DNA from: VBDM01 sp035499735
Lineage (GTDB): Bacteria; Pseudomonadota; Gammaproteobacteria; Burkholderiales; SG8-39
Length of the DNA stretch: 64,000 nt
Direction of reading: 5' to 3'
Assembly (NCBI GenBank): GCA_035499735.1
Contig: DATJYC010000051.1
Location: 195,864-259,863 of the forward strand
In this document: positions 17,819 through 26,604 of the stretch, piece by piece
Position numbering within the stretch: position 1 is the stretch's first letter
Layout: each line of letters starts with the position of its first letter
Translations under genes and position numbers: made by a program
Notes under the pieces: generated by a model
The model's input: only the letters and a program-made list of their open reading frames with translations
Told to the model about the DNA's origin: nothing
Database searches by the model: none

Positions 17819-17840
17819 TTGACGTTTACGTAAACGTCAA
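17819..17840. promoter_or_regulatory. Perfect 22-base palindrome, probable operator of icmF (and perhaps uspA)
   Basis: The sequence is its own reverse complement over 22 bases; the half-site is TTGACGTTTAC and the centre is ACGTAAACGT-like. It lies 31 bases upstream of the icmF ATG and 70 bases before uspA. From memory it resembles ACGTAAACGT-type operators of MerR-family (LiuR-like) or TetR-family regulators of acyl-CoA/branched-chain catabolism, but no regulator gene is in the window. Function is inference; the symmetry is directly seen. Confidence 0.6.
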
Positions 17841-17856
17841 ACTAGTGCGGCGCCGT

Positions 17857-17862
17857 ATTATA
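17857..17862 (-). promoter_or_regulatory. Candidate -10 box for icmF
   Basis: The minus strand reads TATAAT here, a perfect sigma-70 -10 hexamer. A transcript starting about 7 bases on would begin just before the 22-base palindrome, placing the operator at the start of the transcript. No convincing -35 hexamer is visible, which would fit an activated or MerR-spaced promoter. On the plus strand the overlapping TATTAT could serve uspA. Confidence 0.35.
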
Positions 17863-17909
17863 AGATTCGGCTGCGCCGCAGCCGCGCGCGCGCACGCCAA
17901 GGGACCATA

Positions 17910-18332
17910 GTGAAGATACTCATCGCAGCAGACGGGTCGGAGCATACCCGGCGCACCGTCGCCTACGTCGTCAAGCATCTTGACCTCCTCGGGGCCAAGC
18001 CCGAAATCCACCTGATCCACGTGCGGCCCCCGCTTCCCGGACGGGCCGCGGCGGCCCTGGGGCCGAGTATAGTCCGCCGCTACCACAGCGAGCAGACCCG
18101 GAAGGCTCTGGCCGCGTCCAAACGAATCCTGGGCCGCGCCAAGGTGCCCTACAAGGAGGTGCAGATGGTGGGGGACGCCGGGGAGCGTATCGCGACCTAC
18201 GCGAAAAAAGGCAAGTTCTCGCTGATTGTGCTCGGATCGCGCGGCCACAGCGCGCTCGGCAATCTGCTGCTCGGATCGGTCGCGTCCAAGGTGCTGGCCG
18301 GCTGCAAGGTGCCGGCCCTCATCATCCGCTAG
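17910..18332 (+). CDS. Universal stress protein, UspA family
   Basis: A 140-residue single-domain Usp. It begins MKILIAADGSEHTRRTVAYV (first strand with the ATP-contacting Asp) and ends with the nucleotide-binding loop GSRGHSALGNLLLGSVASKVL, matching G-2X-G-9X-G(S/T). It is therefore likely an ATP-binding member. It is divergent from icmF across a 121-base gap containing the palindrome. Its last bases overlap the stop of the convergent gene at 18329. Specific role unknown; family members act in stress survival and energy limitation. Confidence 0.92.
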   Translation: MKILIAADGSEHTRRTVAYVVKHLDLLGAKPEIHLIHVRPPLPGRAAAALGPSIVRRYHSEQTRKALAASKRILGRAKVPYKEVQMVGDAGERIATYAKKGKFSLIVLGSRGHSALGNLLLGSVASKVLAGCKVPALIIR

Positions 18333-18790
18333 GGGTGCCGGTGCTCGAACCGCAGCTCGGTCGTGCTCGTGGTGTCCGGCAGCCGGATCTGCACCGTGAT
18401 GCGGAAGGTGCCCGAGCCCGCCATGCGGAAGAAATTGCCGTAAGTCACCGCGTTCGCCACCTGCATCGGCTGGAGCGCCTTCTCCTCGCTGGTCAGGCCG
18501 ACCTCTTCGACGCGCGCCCTTACCTGGGCGTTGGTGACCCGCTGCCCAGTTCTTGTGTCGAAGATCGCCACCATCACGTGGTACATCGACTTGCCAGACG
18601 GCAGGCCGCCGTGCATCTGGCGCACGGCGTCTTCCTCGGGGCGGCCGCGGAGGGTCTCCGCGGGCACGATGCCGAGGTCCACTCTCAGTCCCGCGGCCGT
18701 CTGGGTCTCGTCGCTGACGTGAGCAGGGACGAGAGAGGGCAGTCCTGCGAAGGCGATGCAGGCGAACAACTTGAGAGTGCGGATGTTCAT
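18329..18790 (-). CDS. Small exported protein of unknown function beside copper ATPase
   Basis: A 153-residue protein with an N-terminal signal peptide (MNIRTLKLFACIAFAGLPSLVPAHV). The mature part is probably beta-rich (YHVMVAIFDTRTGQRVTNAQVRARV, AVTYGNFFRMAGSGTFRITVQIRLPD) and resembles YtkA/FixH-like immunoglobulin-fold periplasmic proteins in style. Histidines near both ends (AHVSDETQ, RFEHRHP) and Met/His residues (QMHGG) could bind metal. It begins 23 bases after the P-type ATPase stop on the same strand and is likely co-transcribed with it. I do not recognise a named family. Confidence 0.65.
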   Translation of the reverse strand: MNIRTLKLFACIAFAGLPSLVPAHVSDETQTAAGLRVDLGIVPAETLRGRPEEDAVRQMHGGLPSGKSMYHVMVAIFDTRTGQRVTNAQVRARVEEVGLTSEEKALQPMQVANAVTYGNFFRMAGSGTFRITVQIRLPDTTSTTELRFEHRHP

Positions 18791-18813
18791 GGCTCCTCCT
18801 TAACGACGTCGGT

Positions 18814-21183
18814 TCAAAGTTTCACCCGGCGCAGGCGCAGCGCGTTGGTCACGACCGACACGGAGCTCGAGGCCATCGCGGCACCGGCGAAGATCGGCGA
18901 CAGCAGCAACCCGAAAACGGGGTAAAGAACGCCCGCGGCCAGCGGCACGCCGAGCGCGTTGTAGACCAAGGCGAAAAACAGGTTCTGCTTGACGTTGCGC
19001 ATGGTGGCGCGCGACAGGCGGACCGCCTTGACGATGCCGCGCAGGTCGCCCTTCACCAGGGTCACGCCGCCGCTCTCGATCGCAACGTCGGTCCCCGTGC
19101 CCATCGCAATGCCGACATTCGCTTGCGCGAGCGCGGGCGCGTCGTTGATGCCATCGCCGGCCATGGCCACCGCGCGCCGCTGCCCCTGTAGCCGCTTGAT
19201 CGCCTCGACTTTCTGCGCGGGCAGCACCTCGGCGATCACCTCGTCGATGCCGAGTTGCCGGCCGACCGATTCTGCGGTCTTGCGCGAGTCGCCCGAAAGC
19301 ATGACGACGCGGACGCCTTCGAATTGCAGTGCCCTGATCGCCTCGGGCGTGGTTTCCTTGATGGGATCGGCGACGGCGACCACAGCGACCGTGCGGCCGT
19401 CGGCTGCGGCGTAGAGCACGGTCTTGCCTTGCGACCGGAGCGCATCGGCCTTGCCGGAAAGCGATCCCGGTACAGCGCCCTGCGACTCCATGAAACGGCG
19501 GCTTCCGACCACGATCCTTCGTCCGCCGATCTCCCCGCGTACGCCCTGGCCCGTAACGGACTCGAATTTCTCGACGGGCGACAGGCGCAGGCCGCGCTCT
19601 TCCGCGCCCCTGACAATCGCCTGGGCGAGCGGATGCTCGCTCGCGCGCTCGAGGCTCGCGATGAGCTGCAGCCCCTCGTTCTCGGCGACTCCGTCGACGA
19701 CGAGATCAACGAGCCGCGGGCTACCGAGCGTCAGCGTGCCCGTCTTGTCGACAACCAGGGTATCGATCTCGCGCAGCTTCTCCACGGCTTCGGCGTTTCG
19801 GAACAGGATCCCGTTCTTTGCCCCCTGGCCCATCGCCACCGTGATCGAGATCGGCGTCGCCAGACCCACTGCGCAGGGACAGGCAATGATCAGCACTGCG
19901 ACCGCGTTGACGACCGCGTAGGTGAGCCTGGGCTCGGGCCCGAGGAACCACCACACGGTCGCGGTCACGACCGCGACCGTGATCACAGCCTCGACGAAGT
20001 ACGCGGCAACGAGATCGGCGAGACGCTGCACCGGCGCGCGCGTGCGCTGCGCCTGCGCCACCATGTGCACGATCTGCGAAAGCAGCGTCTCCGCGCCGAC
20101 CCGCTCGGCACGGACAACCAGCGTTCCCCTGCCGTTGATCGTCGCGCCGGTCAGCCGGTCGCCGGATTTCTTCGGCACGGGAACGGGCTCACCGGTGATC
20201 ATCGATTCGTCCACGTTGGAAGACCCTTCGAGGCATGTTCCGTCCACGGGCACCTTCTCCCCGGGGCGCACGCGCAGCCGGTCGCCGACCTGGACTTCGG
20301 CGAGAAGCACCTCGACCTCGCGCCCATCGGCCTCGATGCGCGTCGCCGTGTTGGGCGCGAGCGCGAGCAGCTCACGCAACGCGCGCCTCGTTTCGCCGAG
20401 CGCGCGCAGCTGCATGACCTCCCCGAGCAGCACCAGCGTTACGATCACCGCGGCCGCCTCGAAGTAGGCTCCCACTTGCCCGCTCTCCTCCCGGAATTCC
20501 TGCGGGAAGAGGCCCGGGGCGAACACCGCCGCGACGCTGAACAGCCAGCCGAGCGCGACGCCCAGGCCGATCAACGTGTACATGTTCGGACTGCGGTTCG
20601 CGATCGAAAGCGCGAGCTTGCGGAAGAACGGCCAGCCGCCCCAGAGCACGACGGGCGTGCCGAGCGCGAGCTCGAGATACATCCGCAAGTGCATGGGAAT
20701 CCCGAAAGGCTGCTTGAGCCCGAAATAGGGCGCCATGGCGATGACCGCCAGTGGCAGCGTCAGCGCCGCGCTCACCCAGAAGCGCCGCGTCATGCTCCGC
20801 AGCTCCGAGTCGTCCTCCTTGGCGCCCGCGACCGGGACGAGCGCCATGCCGCACTTGGGGCAATTGCCCGGCGTCGCGCTGCGGACCTCCGGGTGCATCG
20901 GGCAGGTGTAGCTCTCGCCCGGCACCGCAGTCGGCGCCGGCTCCTGATCCGCGGCGGCGTAGTGCCTCGGGTCGGCGGAAAACCTGTCTAGGCAGTGCTT
21001 GCTGCAGAAATACCAGGTCGATCCGCCGAAGCTGTGGGTGTGCTTTGCGGTATTCATCTCGACTGACATGCCGCACACGGGATCGACTGCGCTGTTGCCC
21101 GTACCGCGAGATGAGTGCGTGTGTGTGTGCGTGTCCACGGCTACCGTCTCTTTTACGCGAATGCGCGAGCGCGCGTTTGACAT
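18814..21183 (-). CDS. Copper-type P1B ATPase with N-terminal YHS and heavy-metal-binding domains
   Basis: A 789-residue P1B-ATPase. A short His-rich start (VDTHTHTHSS) is followed by a YHS domain (residues ~33-75, DPVCGMSVEMNTAKHTH...YFCSKHCLDRF) and a zinc-ribbon-like HMBD (~92-120, YTCPMHPEVRS...CPKCGMALVPV). No classical GMxCxxC HMA domain is present. The catalytic core has CPC at Cys435/Cys437 (IIACPCAVGLATP), phosphorylation Asp479 (DKTGTLT), the SEHPLA histidine motif and GDGINDAPALAQA. CPC with TM-7/8 motifs near the C terminus (YNALGVPLAAGVLYP and MASSSVSVVTNALRL) indicates Cu(I) export, as in CopA. The His-rich start could also suit silver. A small exported protein follows in the operon. 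Confidence 0.92.
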   Translation of the reverse strand: MSNARSRIRVKETVAVDTHTHTHSSRGTGNSAVDPVCGMSVEMNTAKHTHSFGGSTWYFCSKHCLDRFSADPRHYAAADQEPAPTAVPGESYTCPMHPEVRSATPGNCPKCGMALVPVAGAKEDDSELRSMTRRFWVSAALTLPLAVIAMAPYFGLKQPFGIPMHLRMYLELALGTPVVLWGGWPFFRKLALSIANRSPNMYTLIGLGVALGWLFSVAAVFAPGLFPQEFREESGQVGAYFEAAAVIVTLVLLGEVMQLRALGETRRALRELLALAPNTATRIEADGREVEVLLAEVQVGDRLRVRPGEKVPVDGTCLEGSSNVDESMITGEPVPVPKKSGDRLTGATINGRGTLVVRAERVGAETLLSQIVHMVAQAQRTRAPVQRLADLVAAYFVEAVITVAVVTATVWWFLGPEPRLTYAVVNAVAVLIIACPCAVGLATPISITVAMGQGAKNGILFRNAEAVEKLREIDTLVVDKTGTLTLGSPRLVDLVVDGVAENEGLQLIASLERASEHPLAQAIVRGAEERGLRLSPVEKFESVTGQGVRGEIGGRRIVVGSRRFMESQGAVPGSLSGKADALRSQGKTVLYAAADGRTVAVVAVADPIKETTPEAIRALQFEGVRVVMLSGDSRKTAESVGRQLGIDEVIAEVLPAQKVEAIKRLQGQRRAVAMAGDGINDAPALAQANVGIAMGTGTDVAIESGGVTLVKGDLRGIVKAVRLSRATMRNVKQNLFFALVYNALGVPLAAGVLYPVFGLLLSPIFAGAAMASSSVSVVTNALRLRRVKL

Positions 21184-21220
21184 TGGTCAAACGCCCTCGG
21201 GTCGGACGGAACAGAATCAA

Positions 21221-21240
21221 GGGCGGGCGCTGCCCCGCCC
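21221..21240 (-). terminator. GC-rich hairpin after glmS, weak terminator candidate
   Basis: A 7-base stem (GGGCGGG/CCCGCCC) with a 6-base loop lies 2 bases after the glmS stop, followed on the minus strand by TTGATTCTGTT. The U-run is interrupted, so termination may be partial; it separates glmS from the ATPase gene. Confidence 0.4.
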
Positions 21241-21242
21241 TC

Positions 21243-23084
21243 CTATTCGACGGTAACGGACTTCGCCAGGTTCCTCGGCTTGTCGACGTCGTTTCCGCGC
21301 TCGAGCGCCGTGTGGTAGGCGAGCAGCTGCAGCGGCACGGTGTGCAGGATCGGCGAGAGCATCCCCGCGTGGTCGGGCATGCGGATCACGTGGACGCCCT
21401 CGGTCGCGACCATGCGCGTGTCCTGGTCCGCGAGCACGTGCAGCTCGCCCCCGCGGGCGCGCACTTCTTGGAGATTCGACTTGAGCTTCTCGAGCAGCGC
21501 GTCTTTCGGCGCGATCGCGATCACCGGCATCCGCTTGTCGACGAGCGCGAGAGGCCCGTGCTTGAGCTCCCCGGCGGCGTAGGCCTCGGCATGGATGTAG
21601 GAGATCTCCTTGAGCTTGAGCGCTCCCTCCATCGCGATGGGATAGTGAATGCCTCTTCCGAGAAACAGGGCGTGCTCGAGCTGGGCGAACTTTTCCGACC
21701 ACATCCTCAGCTGCGGCTCCAAGTGCAGCACGCTCTCCAGCGCCCGCGGCAGGTGGCGCAGCGACTGCAGCACCGCGCTCTCGCGGTCGGCCGGCAGCCT
21801 GCCGCGGATCTTGGCGAGGATCATGGTGAGCAGCACCAGCGCCGCGAGCTGGGTCGTGAACGCCTTGGTCGACGCGACGCCGATCTCCGGCCCGGCGCGC
21901 GTGAGGAAGCGAAGGTCGGAGGCGCGCACCAGCGCCGACTCGGGAACGTTGCAGATCGACAGCGAATAGCGGTGTCCCAGCGACTTGGCGTACTGCAGGG
22001 CGGCGATCGTGTCGGCGGTCTCGCCCGACTGGGACACGGTGACCACCAGCCCCCTGGGGTTCGGCACCGACTCGCGGTAGCGGTATTCGCTTGCGATCTC
22101 GACGTTGCAGGGTATCCCGGCGAGGCCCTCGATCCAGTAACGCGCGACCATTCCCGCGTGATAGCTCGTGCCGCAGGCGAGGATCAGCACCGAGTCGACG
22201 TCGCGCAGGACGCGCTCGGCGTCCGCGCCGAAGAGCTGCGGCGACACCGACTGCGCGCCTGTGACCATCTCCAGGGTGTTCGCAACTGCCATCGGCTGCT
22301 CGAAGATCTCTTTCTGCATGTAGTGGCGATACTGGCCGAGCTCGACCGCGTCGGCGGTAAGCTGGCTGAGATGGACGGGACGCTCGACCGCGTTCCCCTT
22401 CGCGTCGGCGATGCGCACGCCCGCGAGCTCGATCTCGGCGCAGTCGCCGTCCTCGAGATAGATGATCCGCTGCGTGACCTGGACGAGCGCGGACGTGTCG
22501 GAAGCGGCGAAATTCTCGCCGTTCCCGAGGCCGAGGAGTAGGGGGGCGCCGTGCCGCGCGACCACCAGCCGCGACGGGTCCGACTCGCTCACCACCGCGA
22601 TCGCGTAGGCGCCAACCAGCTCAACGACGCTCTTCTTCACCGCGTCGAAGAGCTTCGCGCCCGACTGCAGGTTCGAATGCACCAGGTGCGCGATCACCTC
22701 GGTGTCGGTATCGGATACGAACTCGTAGCCCTTGGCGCGCAGGCGCTTGCGCATCTCCTCGTGGTTCTCGATGATGCCGTTATGCACCACCGATACGCCA
22801 CCCGAGGTGTGGGGGTGCGCGTTCCTCTCCGAGGGCACGCCGTGGGTCGCCCAGCGCGTGTGCGCGATGCCGACCTCGCCCGAGATTCCCTGCGCTCCCG
22901 CGAGCTTCTCCAGCTCCGCGACGCGGCCGGTCGAGCGCACCCGCTGGAGCGCCGTACGGCCCGGCTTGCCGTCCATCACGGCGATCCCGGCGGAATCGTA
23001 GCCGCGGTACTCCAGCCGCTTCAGCCCCTCGATGAGGATGGGAACGACGTTACGCTTCGCAACCGCTCCGACGATTCCGCACAC
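21243..23084 (-). CDS. glmS: Glutamine--fructose-6-phosphate aminotransferase
   Basis: A 613-residue enzyme making glucosamine-6-phosphate from fructose-6-phosphate and glutamine, the first step of UDP-GlcNAc synthesis. The frame is open upstream; GTG at 23084 is chosen because it gives (M)CGIVGAVAKRN, exposing the catalytic Cys after Met removal. The N-terminal class II glutaminase is followed by two SIS domains (ILACGTSYHAGMVARYWIE, ISQSGET-type VSQSGETADT) and the conserved C terminus PRNLAKSVTVE. GAGG precedes the start, and the gene follows glmU by 8 bases, forming a glmU-glmS operon. No glmS ribozyme is visible. Confidence 0.97.
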   Translation of the reverse strand: MCGIVGAVAKRNVVPILIEGLKRLEYRGYDSAGIAVMDGKPGRTALQRVRSTGRVAELEKLAGAQGISGEVGIAHTRWATHGVPSERNAHPHTSGGVSVVHNGIIENHEEMRKRLRAKGYEFVSDTDTEVIAHLVHSNLQSGAKLFDAVKKSVVELVGAYAIAVVSESDPSRLVVARHGAPLLLGLGNGENFAASDTSALVQVTQRIIYLEDGDCAEIELAGVRIADAKGNAVERPVHLSQLTADAVELGQYRHYMQKEIFEQPMAVANTLEMVTGAQSVSPQLFGADAERVLRDVDSVLILACGTSYHAGMVARYWIEGLAGIPCNVEIASEYRYRESVPNPRGLVVTVSQSGETADTIAALQYAKSLGHRYSLSICNVPESALVRASDLRFLTRAGPEIGVASTKAFTTQLAALVLLTMILAKIRGRLPADRESAVLQSLRHLPRALESVLHLEPQLRMWSEKFAQLEHALFLGRGIHYPIAMEGALKLKEISYIHAEAYAAGELKHGPLALVDKRMPVIAIAPKDALLEKLKSNLQEVRARGGELHVLADQDTRMVATEGVHVIRMPDHAGMLSPILHTVPLQLLAYHTALERGNDVDKPRNLAKSVTVE

Positions 23085-23092
23085 GTTCGCCT

Positions 23093-24454
23093 CTATTTCT
23101 TGATCTTGACCGGCCGCTTCCAGCCCGGGACGCTCACCTGCTTGGCTCGCGAAAGCGTGAGCTCTCCAGGCGGGGCGTCCTTCGTGAGAGTCGTGCCGGC
23201 GCCCAAGGTCGCGCCCCGGCCCACGCGGACCGGCGCAACCAGCTGGGTGTCCGACCCTATGAAGACGTCGTCTTCGATGACGGTGCGGTGCTTGTTCGCG
23301 CCGTCGTAGTTGCACACGATCGTACCCGCACCCACGTTGACGTTCCGTCCGACCTCGCTGTCGCCGATGTAGGCCAGGTGATTGGCCTTGGAACCCTCGC
23401 CTATGGTGCTCGCCTTGATCTCGACGAAGTTTCCGATGTGCACCTGCGCGGCGAGCTGCGAGCGCGTTCCGGGCCGAAGGCGAGCGTAGGGACCTATGTG
23501 GCAGTCGGCGCCGATGTCCGCGTCCTCGAGGTAGCAGAAGGGCTCGATGCGAGTCCCCGGTCCCACGCTCACGTTCCTCAGCACGCAGTTTGCGCCGACG
23601 GCGGTCCCGTCGCCGAGCCTGACCTCGCCCTCGAAAACGCAGTTGACGTCGATCGACACGTCCGCTCCGCACACGAGGCTGCCGCGCACGTCGCAGCGCG
23701 AAGGATCGGCGATCATCGTTCCCTTGTCCAGCAGCGCCGTGGCCAGCCTGCGCTGATGGAAGCGCTCGAGCTCCGCAAGCTGCGGTCTGCTGTTCACGCC
23801 CAGCGTCTCCCAGGCGTCCCCAGCCTGGATCGCGGCCACGGGCACCCGCTCCCTGGTCGCCAGCGTGACAATGTCGGTGAGGTAGTATTCTTTCTGCGCG
23901 TTGTTGTTCCGCAACCTCGCGAGCCAGCCCTTCAACTTCTTGGTGGGCGCTACGATGATCCCAGTGTTGATCTCGCGCAGCTCGCGCTGCTTCGCGCTCG
24001 CGTCCTTCTCCTCGACGATGCCCAGCACTCGGTTGCCCTTGCGCAGGATGCGCCCGTAGCCGGCGGGGTTGTCGAGCGTCGCGGTGAGAACCCCGACTCC
24101 CTTCCCCGCCGCCTCGATCAGGCGCGCGAGCGTCTCGGATCGGATGAGGGGAACATCGCCGTAGAGGACCAGTGTCGGCCAGCGTTCGTCTAGGTGCGGA
24201 ACCGCTTGCATCACCGCATGGCCGGTCCCCATCTGGGGCTGCTGCAGCACCCAGACCGCCCCGTTGTCTCCCAGCGCCTCGCGCACGGCCTCGCCCCCGT
24301 GGCCATAGACGACGCAGACCGTCTTCGGCGCGAGCTGCTTTGCCGTGTCGAGGACGTGCCAGAGGAGCGGCCGGCCTGCCAGCGCGTGCAGTACCTTCGG
24401 AGTGCGCGACTGCATGCGCTTGCCCACCCCTGCGGCGAGGATGACGATATTCAC
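23093..24454 (-). CDS. glmU: Bifunctional GlcNAc-1-P uridyltransferase / GlcN-1-P acetyltransferase
   Basis: A 453-residue enzyme. The N-terminal pyrophosphorylase has LAAGVGKRMQSRTPKVLH (nucleotide loop), LYGDVPLIR and GYGRILR. The C-terminal left-handed beta helix has hexapeptide repeats (IGPYARLRPGT, VGRNVNVGAGTIVCNYDGANKH) with the acetyltransferase active-site His in NKHRT. It catalyses the last two steps to UDP-GlcNAc for peptidoglycan and LPS. It is upstream of glmS on the same strand. Confidence 0.97.
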   Translation of the reverse strand: MNIVILAAGVGKRMQSRTPKVLHALAGRPLLWHVLDTAKQLAPKTVCVVYGHGGEAVREALGDNGAVWVLQQPQMGTGHAVMQAVPHLDERWPTLVLYGDVPLIRSETLARLIEAAGKGVGVLTATLDNPAGYGRILRKGNRVLGIVEEKDASAKQRELREINTGIIVAPTKKLKGWLARLRNNNAQKEYYLTDIVTLATRERVPVAAIQAGDAWETLGVNSRPQLAELERFHQRRLATALLDKGTMIADPSRCDVRGSLVCGADVSIDVNCVFEGEVRLGDGTAVGANCVLRNVSVGPGTRIEPFCYLEDADIGADCHIGPYARLRPGTRSQLAAQVHIGNFVEIKASTIGEGSKANHLAYIGDSEVGRNVNVGAGTIVCNYDGANKHRTVIEDDVFIGSDTQLVAPVRVGRGATLGAGTTLTKDAPPGELTLSRAKQVSVPGWKRPVKIKK

Positions 24455-24569
24455 GAAAACCGGAGTGAATTCAGCTGGATGCGTGATGTTAGCACGGCTT
24501 GCCCGCGGTGTACGGACCCGCGGGTGAGAAAAGGTGTAATCTCACCGAAGACGAAGGTCGTTAACGTTC

Positions 24570-25127
24570 GTGCGCCGGCTCATACTATCATCGGCTCTGG
24601 CTTCGGCACTCGCTTTCGCGGCGCCACCTCTGCTCGCGCAAGTGTACAAGTGGGTCGACGAGAAGGGCGTGGTCAACTACTCCAACGAGGCGCCCGCCAA
24701 CGCCAAGGCGACCCAGCTAGACCCGAAGGCCTCGAGACTCTCGATAATCGGCACCGATGACGCGCTGACACAAGCGCGGGTCCCGAGCGCTAACGAGAGT
24801 GCGCTCGCCGAGAAAATCGACCGCCTGGAGCGGAAGCTGGACGCGGAGCGCTATGTGCGGGGCGCGGCGGATGCGCAGGTGCAGGCGGCCGCGGACTCCT
24901 GGTACCAGCAATGCCTGCGCGACCGCCGGGTCGACTGCGACTACGCGGGAATGGATCCCTACTACTCCGCATACGGTCCGTACTACGGCTACTGGCCCGT
25001 CGTCGCCACCAAGAGGCACTCGTTCCGGAACCAGGTAATGCACCATCGACCTATTGCGGCGCCCAGGCAGGGGGGGCGCGCAGCGTTCGCCCCGGCCCGC
25101 TCCGTCGCCGCCGCGCGACAGATGTAG
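24570..25127 (+). CDS. DUF4124-containing exported protein
   Basis: A 185-residue protein from GTG 24570. The signal peptide MRRLILSSALASALAFAAPPLLAQ is followed immediately by the DUF4124 motif VYKWVDEKGVVNYSNEAP (residues ~25-45). A predicted short coiled coil (NESALAEKIDRLERKLDAERYV) and a Tyr-rich segment (YAGMDPYYSAYGPYYGYWP) come next, then a basic Arg/Ala tail. DUF4124 is common in periplasmic betaproteobacterial proteins of unknown role. It is divergent from glmU with 115 bases between; no clear promoter was identified there. Confidence 0.8.
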   Translation: MRRLILSSALASALAFAAPPLLAQVYKWVDEKGVVNYSNEAPANAKATQLDPKASRLSIIGTDDALTQARVPSANESALAEKIDRLERKLDAERYVRGAADAQVQAAADSWYQQCLRDRRVDCDYAGMDPYYSAYGPYYGYWPVVATKRHSFRNQVMHHRPIAAPRQGGRAAFAPARSVAAARQM

Positions 25128-25140
25128 CAGCCCCGCCACG

Positions 25141-26604
25141 TCAGCGCGGGAGTTCGGAGAATCCGGTCAGAAATTCGTCTACCGCCCTGGCGCATTGGCG
25201 GCCTTCACGGATCGCCCAGACAACCAGGGACTGACCGCGGCGCATGTCGCCCGCGGTGAACACCTTGGGAACGGAAGTCGCGTAGCAGCCCTTGCCTTCG
25301 GTGCTCGCCTTGGCGTTGCCGCGCGCATCCTTTTGCACTCCGAACGCGTCGAGCACCGATTGCACCGGCGAGACGAAGCCCATTGCGAGCAGGACGAGGT
25401 CCGCCGGCAAGACCGCCTCCGAGCCCGACACCTCGCTCACCCTGCCGTCCTTCCATTCGAGCCTGATCGTCCTCAGGGCCTTCACTCTGCCGTTTTCTCC
25501 GACGAATTCCTTCGTGGCGATGGACCAGTCGCGCGTCACGCCTTCCTCGTGGGATGATGAAGTGCGCAGGCGCGTCGGCCAGTAGGGCCAGACGGGATTG
25601 TTCTCGGGATCGGGGGGCATCGGCAGCAGCTCGAACTGCGTGACCGACCTGGCGCCGTGGCGGTTGGACGTGCCGACGCAGTCGCTGCCCGTGTCGCCGC
25701 CGCCGATCACGACGACCTGCTTGCCGCTCGCCCACAGCTCGGGGACGCCCCGGTCGCCGGCAACGCGCCTGTTCTGAAGAGGCAGGAACTCCATCGCGTA
25801 GTGCACTCCGTCGAGCGAGCGGCCGGGGATGGGCAGATCGCGCGGCTGCTCGGAACCGCCCGAGAGCACGACGGCATCGAACTCCGCCAGGACTCTCTCC
25901 GGTGGGAGCACCTCGGTCGCCCAATCGGTCACGCCCTTGCCCGGCCGTTCCTTGCCGACGAACACGCCGGAGCGGAAGCTCACGCCCTCTGCGTGCATCT
26001 GAGCCAGGCGCCGGTCGATCAGCGATTTCTCCATCTTGAAATCCGGTATCCCGTAGCGGAGCAGGCCGCCTATGCGGTCGTTCTTTTCAAAGACGGTGAC
26101 CTCGTGCCCGGCGCGGGCGAGCTGCTGCGCGCAGGCGAGGCCTGCGGGCCCCGAGCCCACCACCGCGACCTTCTTGCCGCTGCGGTGGTGCGCCGGCTGC
26201 GGCTTCACCAACCCCGACTCCCACGCCTTGTCGACGATGGCGTGCTCGATCGACTTGATCCCCACCGGTTCGGCGTTGATGCGCAGCACGCACGCCTCCT
26301 CGCAGGGTGCGGGGCAAACCCGCCCGGTGAATTCCGGAAAGTTGTTGGTCGAATGCAGCGTCTCGATCGCACGCTTCCAGTCCTGCTTCCAGACGAGGTC
26401 GTTCCAGTCGGGAATGATGTTGCTGACCGGGCAGCCCGACATGCAGAAGGGCGTGCCGCAGTCCATGCAGCGCGCGCCCTGGATCCGGGCTTCCTCGTCG
26501 GTGAGGTGCAGGACGAACTCGCGGTAGTGCTTCTTCCGCAGCTCCTTGTCTTCGGTCGCTTCCGCGAGGCGCTGGTACTCGAGGAAGCCCGTGACCTTCC
26601 CCAT
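25141..26604 (-). CDS. gltD: Glutamate synthase small subunit
   Basis: A 487-residue NADPH-dependent GOGAT beta subunit. The start is ATG at 26604, overlapping the gltB stop as ATGA. The N-terminal Fe-S region has CMDCGTPFCMSGCPVSNIIPDWN and CPAPCEEACV. The FAD-binding GSGPAGLACAQQLARAGHEVTVFEK and NAD(P)-binding VVIGGGDTGSDCVG motifs follow, and the C-terminal FAD contact is FTAGDMRRGQSLVVWAI. It transfers electrons from NADPH to GltB for glutamate formation from 2-oxoglutarate and glutamine. Confidence 0.97.
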   Translation of the reverse strand: MGKVTGFLEYQRLAEATEDKELRKKHYREFVLHLTDEEARIQGARCMDCGTPFCMSGCPVSNIIPDWNDLVWKQDWKRAIETLHSTNNFPEFTGRVCPAPCEEACVLRINAEPVGIKSIEHAIVDKAWESGLVKPQPAHHRSGKKVAVVGSGPAGLACAQQLARAGHEVTVFEKNDRIGGLLRYGIPDFKMEKSLIDRRLAQMHAEGVSFRSGVFVGKERPGKGVTDWATEVLPPERVLAEFDAVVLSGGSEQPRDLPIPGRSLDGVHYAMEFLPLQNRRVAGDRGVPELWASGKQVVVIGGGDTGSDCVGTSNRHGARSVTQFELLPMPPDPENNPVWPYWPTRLRTSSSHEEGVTRDWSIATKEFVGENGRVKALRTIRLEWKDGRVSEVSGSEAVLPADLVLLAMGFVSPVQSVLDAFGVQKDARGNAKASTEGKGCYATSVPKVFTAGDMRRGQSLVVWAIREGRQCARAVDEFLTGFSELPR

